DNA of 11,263 nt from Candidatus Omnitrophota bacterium (GTDB taxonomy: Bacteria > Omnitrophota > Koll11 > Duberdicusellales > 4484-171), in the NCBI GenBank assembly GCA_030692055.1, contig JAUYCY010000098.1, positions 1 to 11,263 on the forward strand, given 5' to 3'. Under the pieces are notes generated by a model. It ran no database searches and had not been told where the DNA came from. It saw only the letters and a list, made by a program, of their open reading frames with translations. Shown here in pieces: positions 1 to 5,550 of this stretch (position 1 is the stretch's first letter; each line of letters opens with the position of its first letter). Made by a program: the position numbers and the translations under genes.

Positions 1-111
1 CTTACTTTTACGCATCGGTTTCTAAAACAATTAGATGCCCGGGCTTTCTTGAGGCTTAAGGCAGCGCAAGACGAGAGAGGCATTGATCTGGGAGTAAAGA
101 TTCCTTTTTAA
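1..111 (+). CDS. C-terminal fragment of an upstream protein, function unknown
   Basis: The frame starting at base 1 is open for 36 codons and ends with TAA at 109-111; the start lies outside the window. The fragment is rich in Arg, Lys and Ala, with a probably helical stretch (FLKQLDARAFLRLKAAQDER) and ends in GVKIPF. I recognise no family. An open frame of this length could arise by chance, but the amphipathic composition and the stop placed just before a structured leader fit the end of a real gene. Confidence is moderate to low. Confidence 0.4.
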   Translation, partial: LTFTHRFLKQLDARAFLRLKAAQDERGIDLGVKIPF

Positions 112-116
112 TGGTA

Positions 117-191
117 TGGGAAAGTATAAAGCACTTTCCCAACCACTGAAACTGGCTAAGAGTTCTGGCCGAAGGCCAGTTTCTTGGGAGA
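117..191 (+). promoter_or_regulatory. Structured 5' leader with alternative hairpins over the Shine-Dalgarno sequence
   Basis: Two incompatible folds can be drawn by eye. In fold A, 117-125 pairs with 133-141 (9 bp, 7-nt loop ATAAAGC) and CTGGCC 165-170 pairs with GGCCAG 174-179, leaving GGGAG 186-190 free. In fold B, 135-142 (TTTCCCAA) pairs with 184-191 (TTGGGAGA, one G-U), burying the Shine-Dalgarno sequence, and 149-156 (AAACTGGC) pairs with 175-182 (GCCAGTTT). Both stems of each fold exclude both stems of the other. This is the layout of a translational switch for the peptidase gene that starts at 192/195. No T-tract follows the first hairpin, so it is not an ordinary terminator. No known riboswitch class was recognised. 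Confidence 0.45.
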
Positions 192-1001
192 ATGATGGCT
201 GAAAGAATTAAATTTTATCCATACGGTTGCCGAAAGGACCCTTTAGACCTGCGCGATATTCCGATGGGGTTGGTCTTGCCGCCGATACCTCTGCCGAAAA
301 GCCTAGATTGGACTGCGCGAATGTCTCCGGTAAAAGACCAGGGAAACGAAGGGGTTTGTGTTGCATTTGCCTCGGTTGTAGGGATGAAAGAATATCAGGA
401 GAAAAAAGAATACCAGAGATTAATTGAGCTTTCTGTACGTTTTGTCTATAACTTGTGTAAAAAATACGATGGCGCGCCCAATGAGGAAGGGACTTACCCG
501 CGTATGGCAATGAAGATTCTGCTTAATTACGGTGTGTGCCTAGAGTCATTCTGGCCATATTTTCCGCATCAGCAGGATCGCCCTCAGAAAGGCGCGGCAA
601 AAATCGCCAAGAAGTATAAAATTAAAGCTTATGCCAGGTTGCATACGCTTTTAGAGATGAAAAGAAGTTTAGTGGTAAACGGCCCGTTTCTTGCCGGAGT
701 AAAGGTTTTTAGCTCGTGGTTTAAGAAAAGAGTGCAGAAAAACGGCTTAATTCCCATGCCTAAAAGCAATGAGGAATTTATGGGTGGCCATGCGGTTTGC
801 ATTGTCGGCTATAATGATGCCAAAGAAACCTTTAAATTCAAGAATTCCTGGGGCCTAAAATGGGCAGATAAGGGATACGGTTATTTGCCTTACGCATATT
901 TAAGAAGATATTGCCGCGATGCCTGGAGCGGGACAGATTTGCTGGAAAACCCCAAAGCCTTGGTCAAAAAACGCGCGCAGGTGATTGCCAAGTTTGCTTA
1001 G
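192..1001 (+). CDS. Papain-like (C1A-type) cysteine peptidase
   Basis: This is a predicted papain-fold cysteine protease of 269 residues. The catalytic set is visible: the oxyanion Gln50 in KDQG, nucleophile Cys56 in GVCVAFA, His200 in GGHAVCIVGY and Asn218 in FKNSWG, in the usual order and spacing. The residue after the nucleophile is Val57, where papain has Trp. Residues 1-38 (with YGCRKDPLDLRDIP) resemble the short DxRD leader of bacterial papain-like proteins rather than a long inhibitory prodomain. There is no hydrophobic signal peptide or membrane segment, so the protein is probably cytoplasmic or exported by an unseen route. Two ATGs stand in tandem (192 and 195). GGGAG at 186-190 lies 1 nt from the first and 4 nt from the second, so the second ATG is the likelier start. 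The gene looks more G+C rich than the sugar genes. Its substrate is unknown and no link to the polysaccharide operon is shown. Confidence 0.85.
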   Translation: MMAERIKFYPYGCRKDPLDLRDIPMGLVLPPIPLPKSLDWTARMSPVKDQGNEGVCVAFASVVGMKEYQEKKEYQRLIELSVRFVYNLCKKYDGAPNEEGTYPRMAMKILLNYGVCLESFWPYFPHQQDRPQKGAAKIAKKYKIKAYARLHTLLEMKRSLVVNGPFLAGVKVFSSWFKKRVQKNGLIPMPKSNEEFMGGHAVCIVGYNDAKETFKFKNSWGLKWADKGYGYLPYAYLRRYCRDAWSGTDLLENPKALVKKRAQVIAKFA

Positions 1002-1087
1002 CCACTTCAATAAATTCCCGGTAATTCCAATAAATTCCCTTGACTTTTTTCCGCTTATTTGTTAGGATATGTTCACCCCTTGAACAT
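1002..1087 (+). promoter_or_regulatory. Operon promoter region
   Basis: This is the intergenic stretch between the peptidase stop and the first frame of the regulator remnant. TTGACT at 1040-1045 (5 of 6 to the -35 consensus) is followed by exactly 17 bp and then TAGGAT at 1063-1068 (4 of 6 to the -10). A start site near 1075 is expected. No other promoter of this quality was noticed before 11045, and downstream genes overlap or nearly touch, so this is the likely main promoter of the sugar operon. No intrinsic terminator for the peptidase gene was recognised in the stretch. Confidence 0.6.
1008..1039 (+). repeat. 12-bp direct repeat just upstream of the -35 box
   Basis: CAATAAATTCCC occurs at 1008-1019 and again, unchanged, at 1028-1039, a period of 20 bp or about two helical turns. 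The second copy ends at the base immediately before the -35 hexamer. Two same-face sites touching a -35 element is an arrangement typical of activator binding. The protein that would bind is not known. Confidence 0.5.
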
Positions 1088-1089
1088 AT
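1067..1089 (+). promoter_or_regulatory. Perfect 9+9 bp palindrome, probable operator
   Basis: ATATGTTCA at 1067-1075 and TGAACATAT at 1081-1089 are exact inverse complements separated by CCCCT. The palindrome begins inside the -10 hexamer, covers the expected transcription start and ends within the ATG of the regulator remnant (1088-1090). A dimer bound here would block RNA polymerase. The natural candidate is the MarR-type protein encoded at 1917-2255, acting as an autorepressor; this is inference from position and symmetry. Confidence 0.55.
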
Positions 1090-1208
1090 GAATAACCATA
1101 AGAATGATGTTTTAAATCAGGAAAAAATACTCAACGTACTCAAAGAGTTAGAGCAAAATTCTCCTCAATACCCTTATTTTAGCCGCTAGTTTTTCGCTTA
1201 AAAGATGA
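1088..1208 (+). pseudogene. Broken copy of the EPS-associated MarR regulator gene
   Basis: The first 24 codons (1088-1159) match the first 24 codons of the intact regulator at 1917-1988, with 7 differences by eye in 72 bases; the encoded start is MNNHKNDVLNQEKILNVLKE. After that the frame drifts and stops with TAG at 1187-1189, giving only a 33-codon peptide that lacks the DNA-binding helices. Shifted by one base, 1173-1208 reads LILAASFSLKR and then stop, which lines up with LALKLGLSLGK of the intact protein. This indicates a small deletion with a frameshift followed by loss of the rest of the gene. It sits directly behind the promoter and palindrome, where an autoregulated regulator gene would be expected. 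The remnant peptide could still be translated, but no function is evident. Confidence 0.75.
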
Positions 1209-1215
1209 TGAAAAG

Positions 1216-1539
1216 ATGAAAACAGGAGCAAACGGATTAAAGAAAGAATTAGAGAAAGAGATAGTTGCCATAATTTTATCTTATAAGAAGGTAGAAAAAA
1301 TAGTATTGTTTGGCTCCCGCGCCAAAGATAATTTTAATCAAGTTTCCGATATAGACCTGGCTATATTCGCGCGAGACTGGTCTAGTAAAGATATTGCGGT
1401 AGTAAAAGATAAATTGAACGAGTCCTTAAAGACGCCTCTTAAATTAGACATAATGAATTTTTATTCTTTAGATAAAGAGAGTTTAAAGAATAGCATATTA
1501 AAACAGGGGAGGATATTATATGACTCCGGAAAGAACTAA
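1216..1539 (+). CDS. MNT-domain nucleotidyltransferase, antitoxin of an MNT/HEPN pair (MntA/HI0073-like)
   Basis: This is a 107-residue minimal nucleotidyltransferase. The polymerase-beta-type motif GSx10DxD is intact: Gly33-Ser34 in VLFGSRAKD, then Asp45 and Asp47 in SDIDLAIF. A third acidic residue, Asp78, lies in KLDIM, so all metal-binding positions appear present. In MntA/HepT systems such a protein inactivates the HEPN partner by transferring AMP to its tyrosine; whether this one does so is inferred from family and neighbour. The reading frame overlaps the next gene by 20 bases, which implies translational coupling. ATG 1216 is chosen because the ATGs at 1205 and 1208 are in another frame that stops at once; no strong ribosome binding site is visible. 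The alternative is a solitary sugar- or RNA-modifying nucleotidyltransferase, which is less likely given the partner. Confidence 0.85.
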   Translation: MKTGANGLKKELEKEIVAIILSYKKVEKIVLFGSRAKDNFNQVSDIDLAIFARDWSSKDIAVVKDKLNESLKTPLKLDIMNFYSLDKESLKNSILKQGRILYDSGKN

Positions 1540-1924
1540 GGAAATATATCAGGATTTTACCAATGCGCTTTCGCGGTTGAAAGAGGCTTTAAATGATGAC
1601 CTTAGCAAAGGCAGTATAGTAATAGACGGCACTATCCAGAGGTTTGAATTTACTTTTGAGTTAGCCTGGAAGCTTAAGAGGGCAATATTAAACTACCGCG
1701 GCATAGAAGCAAATACTCCCCGCGATGTTATAAAAGAGGCCTACCGCGCCTATCTGATTAGTGATGGCGACGGTTGGATTAGTATGCTGGATGATCGTAA
1801 TATGACCGCGCATATTTATGATGAAACCAAGGCGCTGGAAATTTATAAAAAAATAAAGGATAATCATCTAAAACTTTTCTTAGAATTATTTAAAAAAGCC
1901 GGCGAATTTTTAAAAAATGAATAA
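1520..1924 (+). CDS. HEPN-family HI0074-like protein (NTase substrate-binding type), probable toxin of the MNT/HEPN pair
   Basis: This is a 134-residue helical protein of the HI0074 family (nucleotidyltransferase substrate-binding protein). Family hallmarks are IQRFEFTFELAWK (39-51), TPRDVIKEAY (66-75) and the motif RNMTAHIY, in which Arg93, His98 and Tyr100 form RX4HXY. In HEPN toxins Arg and His form the RNase site, and in HepT the tyrosine of this motif is the residue AMPylated by the MNT antitoxin. All three are present, so the toxin looks intact. A strong Shine-Dalgarno GGGGAGG (1506-1512) lies 7 nt before ATG 1520, inside the upstream gene. The 3' end overlaps the start of the intact MarR gene by 8 bases, fusing this module into the sugar operon. 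Confidence 0.85.
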   Translation: MTPERTKEIYQDFTNALSRLKEALNDDLSKGSIVIDGTIQRFEFTFELAWKLKRAILNYRGIEANTPRDVIKEAYRAYLISDGDGWISMLDDRNMTAHIYDETKALEIYKKIKDNHLKLFLELFKKAGEFLKNE

Positions 1925-2255
1925 TCACAAGCTGGACGTTTTAAATCAGGAAAAAATCCTCAACGTACTCAAAGAGTTAGAGCAAAATCCTCAAGTTACC
2001 CAGCGCGACCTTGCCCTGAAGCTTGGCCTGAGCTTGGGGAAGATAAATTTCCTCCTTAATGCCCTCATAGACAAAGGTATAATCGAAGCCAAAAACTTCA
2101 AAAACGCCAAACATAAACTCGCTTATATGTACCTGCTTACCCCCCATGGCATAAAAACAAAAATTGAACTTACCCATCAATTTTTCACCTGGAAAATACA
2201 GGAATTTGAAAGACTAAAACAGGAGATAGAATTTTTAAAAAAGGAGTTTAAATGA
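1917..2255 (+). CDS. EPS-associated MarR-family transcriptional regulator
   Basis: This 112-residue winged-helix protein has a helix-turn-helix across roughly residues 25-58 (PQVTQRDLALKLGLSLGKIN then FLLNALIDKGIIEAK) and a wing near 60-75 (HKLAYMYLLTPHGI). A Lys/Glu-rich, probably coiled-coil tail (93-112) could serve for dimerisation. The pattern matches the short MarR-type regulators that typically precede exopolysaccharide gene clusters. It starts 8 bases inside the HEPN gene and its TGA overlaps the rfbF ATG (ATGA at 2252-2255), so it is co-transcribed and translationally coupled on both sides. No promoter lies directly before it; the operator-like palindrome is about 830 bp upstream, in front of a broken copy of the same gene. 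Direct autoregulation through that palindrome is likely but inferred. Confidence 0.85.
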   Translation: MNNHKLDVLNQEKILNVLKELEQNPQVTQRDLALKLGLSLGKINFLLNALIDKGIIEAKNFKNAKHKLAYMYLLTPHGIKTKIELTHQFFTWKIQEFERLKQEIEFLKKEFK

Positions 2256-3034
2256 AGATAGTAATTTTGGCCGGTGGCAGGGGGACAAGGATTAGCGAAG
2301 AGACTGAGGTGATTCCTAAACCAATGGTAGAAATTGGGGGTAAACCCATACTATGGCATATAATGAAGATATATTCTCATTATGGCTTTAATGAATTTAT
2401 TATCTGCCTCGGCTACAAAGGTTATTTAATTAAAGAGTACTTTTCGCATTATTTCTTGCATATGAGCGATGTGACCATAGATATGTCTAATAATAAGGTA
2501 GATATACATTCTAGTTCTACAGAGCCTTGGAAGGTAACTCTTATTGATACGGGTATTGAGACCAAAACCGGTGGTAGATTGAAAAGAATTGAAAAGTATG
2601 TTGAAAAACAGCCCTTTTTTATGACTTATGGTGACGGCGTAGGTAATATTGATATCATTAGATTACTGGAGTTCCATAAAAAAAATAAAGTTGCGGTTAC
2701 TGTAACTGCTGCGCAGCCTACGGGTAGATTTGGAAGTTTGAATGTGGATAAAAACGATAAGGTTATTTCTTTTCAGGAAAAACCCAAAGGCGATAAAAGT
2801 TGGGTAAATGCCGGATTTTTTGTTTTAGAACCAATAATTTTTAAATATATTGAGGGCGATGATATTTTCTGGGAAAAAGAACCTATGGAAAAGTTAGCAG
2901 AAAGTAGTCAAATAATGTCGTATAAACATAACGATTTTTGGAGGCCTATGGATACCTTAAGAGATAAAATGGAATTAGAGCAACTTTGGCAGTCTCACCA
3001 GGCGCCATGGCGAGTCTGGAGTAAGAATGGATAA
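2252..3034 (+). CDS. rfbF: Glucose-1-phosphate cytidylyltransferase
   Basis: This enzyme makes CDP-glucose from CTP and glucose-1-phosphate, the entry step to CDP-linked deoxy sugars. At 260 residues it matches the family length of about 257. The nucleotide-binding signature LAGGRGTRI is at residues 6-14, followed by IPKPM (21-25, with Lys23) and the metal-binding Asp128 in TYGDGVG. The family-typical segments GGKPILWHIMKIYSHYG and FICLGYKG-like (49-57) and the C-terminal FWRPMDTLRD are also present. AAGGAG at 2241-2246 lies 5 nt before the ATG. The stop overlaps the start of rfbG by 8 bases. The enzyme is soluble and cytoplasmic. The assignment is firm because the pairing with rfbG supports cytidylyl rather than thymidylyl specificity. 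Confidence 0.93.
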   Translation: MKIVILAGGRGTRISEETEVIPKPMVEIGGKPILWHIMKIYSHYGFNEFIICLGYKGYLIKEYFSHYFLHMSDVTIDMSNNKVDIHSSSTEPWKVTLIDTGIETKTGGRLKRIEKYVEKQPFFMTYGDGVGNIDIIRLLEFHKKNKVAVTVTAAQPTGRFGSLNVDKNDKVISFQEKPKGDKSWVNAGFFVLEPIIFKYIEGDDIFWEKEPMEKLAESSQIMSYKHNDFWRPMDTLRDKMELEQLWQSHQAPWRVWSKNG

Positions 3035-4004
3035 GCGGTTCTGGAAAAATAAAAAGGCTCTCGTAACTGGCTACGAAGGTTTTTTAGGCTCAAACCTTAC
3101 CAAGAATTTAATTAGTTATAGCGCCAAAATAATCGGCCTTGATCAGGTAAAAAATAGGCCAATTTCTGTATTAAATAGCAGTTTAAGAAAAGACATTATT
3201 TGTATTAAAGGTAACGTTGGCGATCTGAAGATAGTAAGGAATGTGATAAATAAATATAAACCTCAGATTATTTTTCATCTTGCGGCTGAGGCAATAGTAA
3301 ATAGGGCTAATAAAAATCCTATCTTGACTTTTGAGTCAAATATAAAAGGCACGTGGAATATCTTGGAAGCTTCAAGAGATAAGAAATTTATAGAAGCAAT
3401 AGTAGTTGCATCTAGCGATAAAGCCTACGGTAGCCATAAAATCCTTCCCTACGAAGAAGATGCGCCTTTAAAAGGCGATCATCCTTATGATGTCTCAAAG
3501 AGTTGTGCGGATTTAATCTCCTACGCTTATTACCATACCTATAACTTGCCGGTTGCCATAACCAGGTGCGGTAATGTTTATGGGCCAGGAGATTTTAATT
3601 TTTCAAGGATAATACCCGATGCGGTTAAATGCGCTCTTTCTAATAAGACTTTTTTCATCCGTAGCGATGGAAAGTTTACGCGAGATTACATATACATTGA
3701 TGATATAGCGGATGGCTACATACTTTTAGCTGAAAAGTTACAGAAAAATAAATTGGCAGGGGAGGCTTTTAACTTTAGTAACGAGAAGCCAATTACTGTA
3801 ATAGAATTAGCGAAGAGGATTTATCAGTTAGTCCGCCTAAAACCAAATTACAGAATTCTTAATCAGGCAAAATATGAAATAAGAAACCAGTATTTAGCGT
3901 CGGCTAAAGCAAGAAAAATCCTTGGGTGGAAGCCAAAATATAATTTAGAAGAGGGGCTAAATAAAACGATTGAATGGTATAGAGATTATTTTGAGCTTAA
4001 ATGA
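3027..4004 (+). CDS. rfbG: CDP-glucose 4,6-dehydratase
   Basis: This extended short-chain dehydrogenase of 325 residues would convert CDP-glucose to CDP-4-keto-6-deoxyglucose with bound NAD. The Rossmann motif TGYEGFLG is at 14-21. The dehydratase signature SSDKAYG (129-135, Asp131-Lys132) is characteristic of nucleotide-sugar 4,6-dehydratases, and the catalytic YDVSK is at 154-158. RCGNVYGPGDFNFSRIIPD and FTRDYIYIDD are typical RfbG segments. The protein is somewhat shorter than the usual roughly 355 residues, mostly through compact loops and a short C-terminus, with no active-site loss visible. GGAG at 3018-3021 precedes ATG 3027. The product is the branch point for 3,6-dideoxy and branched CDP-sugars. 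Confidence 0.92.
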   Translation: MDKRFWKNKKALVTGYEGFLGSNLTKNLISYSAKIIGLDQVKNRPISVLNSSLRKDIICIKGNVGDLKIVRNVINKYKPQIIFHLAAEAIVNRANKNPILTFESNIKGTWNILEASRDKKFIEAIVVASSDKAYGSHKILPYEEDAPLKGDHPYDVSKSCADLISYAYYHTYNLPVAITRCGNVYGPGDFNFSRIIPDAVKCALSNKTFFIRSDGKFTRDYIYIDDIADGYILLAEKLQKNKLAGEAFNFSNEKPITVIELAKRIYQLVRLKPNYRILNQAKYEIRNQYLASAKARKILGWKPKYNLEEGLNKTIEWYRDYFELK

Positions 4005-4019
4005 TAAAGGGAGCTTTTT

Positions 4020-5549
4020 ATGATTAAGAAGAATATTTTTCAAAATTTATTTATTTTTGAGATAGCCAACAACCACATGGGCGATGTTGAACATGGTTTA
4101 AGAATTATTAGAGAAATACAAGAGATTAGTAAAGATTTTAATTTTACTTTTGGTTTCAAACTTCAGTATAGGGATATAGACACGTTTATCCATCCGGAGT
4201 ACAGAGAAAGAAAGGATCTAAAGTACGTCAAGCGGTTTTTGGAAACGCAATTAAGCGTTGCAGATTTTAAGTTGCTGGTAAATGAAATTAAAAAAATGGG
4301 ATTTGTGGCAGTGTGTACTCCTTTTGATGAACGCTCTGTTGATCTTATAGAAAAACACTCCTTTGACATAATAAAAATAGGCAGTTGTTCATTGACTGAT
4401 TGGCCGCTCTTAGAAAGAGTGGTTAAGACAGATAAGCCAATCATTGCCTCTACAGCCGCAGCATCTTTAGAGGATATTGATAAAGTGGTAATGTTTCTTG
4501 AACATAGAGAAAAACAATTTTCCTTAATGCATTGCGTAGGCGAATACCCTACGCTCAACGATAATCTGCAATTGAATCAAATTGATTTATTAAGGCAGAG
4601 GTATCCAGAGTGCCCCATAGGTTATTCTACTCATGAAGACCCTGGAAATTACGATGCTATCAAAATAGCCATTGCCAAAGGAGCAACTATATTTGAGAAA
4701 CACGTAGGGATTGAGAATGAGAAATACCCTCTAAATTCTTATTCTGCTACTCCCGAAGTAATACGCAAGTGGCTTGAAGTAGCTCAAGGAACGTTTGAAA
4801 TGTGCGGGGTTTCTGGCCAGAGAAGAAGCTTTTCTGAGAAAGAAAAAACGGATTTAAAGGGCCTACAAAGGGGGGTTTTTGCAAAAACGGCTATTAAAAA
4901 AGGCCAAAAATTAGATATCTCCAATATATTTTTAGCAATTCCTAATACTGACAACCAGATACTCGCTAATGGTATGTCTAAGTATAAAGAATTCATCGCT
5001 AATAAAGATATTCGCATAAATCAACCTATTTTGTTCGACGATATAAATGTAAAAAACCTGCGCGAAAGGATTCTAGAGATTATTAATAACATAAAACCTA
5101 TACTCATAGAGAGCAGGGTTTTTCTGCCGAATAAATTGGAACTGGAGATTTCCCATCATTATGGGATAGAAAACTTTGAGCAGTGGGGAGCTGTGCTTAT
5201 CAATTGTATAAATAGGGAATACTGTAAGAAATTAATAATATTGCTTGCGGGCCAGAGCCATCCTGTGCATTATCATGCTAAGAAAGAGGAGACATTCAAT
5301 ATCCTATACGGTAGCCTTACTATAAATATTAGCGGTCAGGAAAAAGAATATAAGCCCGGAGAGATAGTTACCATTGAAAGGGGCATAAAACATGGTTTTA
5401 GCTGTAAAAACGGAACGGTTTTTGAGGAAGTATCAACTACGTCCTTAGCAGAAGATTCTTTTTATGAAGACCAACAGATAGAAAAAAATGAAGTTAGAAA
5501 AACTTATATGACCTTTTGGCAAGATTGGCTCTCTAAACCAATTTCTTAA
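4020..5549 (+). CDS. NeuB-like PEP-condensing synthase fused to SAF and cupin domains
   Basis: This is a 509-residue three-part protein. Residues 10-265 form a NeuB-type TIM barrel with EIANNHMGD (14-22), CTPFDE (99-104), IIKIGS (117-122), HCVGEYPT (171-178), GYSTHE (201-206) and EKHV (226-229); His205 and His228 are the expected metal ligands. Residues 280-345 form a SAF (antifreeze-like) domain (LQRGVFAKTAIKKGQ). Residues 370-475 form a cupin with HYH (417-419), Glu423/424 and His458, so its metal site looks complete. NeuB enzymes join PEP to an aldose to give 2-keto-3-deoxy acids. Two sialate-synthase features are absent here: the PDH stretch after EKH is replaced by PLNS, and the SAF motif RPG reads IPN. 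This suggests a substrate other than N-acetylmannosamine. AAAGGGAG at 4006-4013 lies 6 nt before the ATG. The exact reaction is unknown. Confidence 0.85.
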   Translation: MIKKNIFQNLFIFEIANNHMGDVEHGLRIIREIQEISKDFNFTFGFKLQYRDIDTFIHPEYRERKDLKYVKRFLETQLSVADFKLLVNEIKKMGFVAVCTPFDERSVDLIEKHSFDIIKIGSCSLTDWPLLERVVKTDKPIIASTAAASLEDIDKVVMFLEHREKQFSLMHCVGEYPTLNDNLQLNQIDLLRQRYPECPIGYSTHEDPGNYDAIKIAIAKGATIFEKHVGIENEKYPLNSYSATPEVIRKWLEVAQGTFEMCGVSGQRRSFSEKEKTDLKGLQRGVFAKTAIKKGQKLDISNIFLAIPNTDNQILANGMSKYKEFIANKDIRINQPILFDDINVKNLRERILEIINNIKPILIESRVFLPNKLELEISHHYGIENFEQWGAVLINCINREYCKKLIILLAGQSHPVHYHAKKEETFNILYGSLTINISGQEKEYKPGEIVTIERGIKHGFSCKNGTVFEEVSTTSLAEDSFYEDQQIEKNEVRKTYMTFWQDWLSKPIS

Positions 5550-5550
5550 A

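Noticed and set aside
117..141. Rho-independent terminator for the gene ending at 111
   Set aside because: The 9-bp hairpin is followed by ACCACTG rather than a run of T, and its 3' arm can pair with the downstream Shine-Dalgarno region, so a regulatory leader fits better.
117..190. Cyclic di-GMP (GEMM-I) riboswitch
   Set aside because: Scattered resemblance (AAAGC, GGCTAAG, GGCCGAAGGCC) but the conserved GCAAA, GAAA tetraloop and receptor segments are not in the right order, so it was not called.
208..510. Minus-strand 100-codon frame inside the peptidase gene
   Set aside because: Complete overlap with a gene whose catalytic motifs are all in the plus frame; the antisense product shows no recognisable motif.
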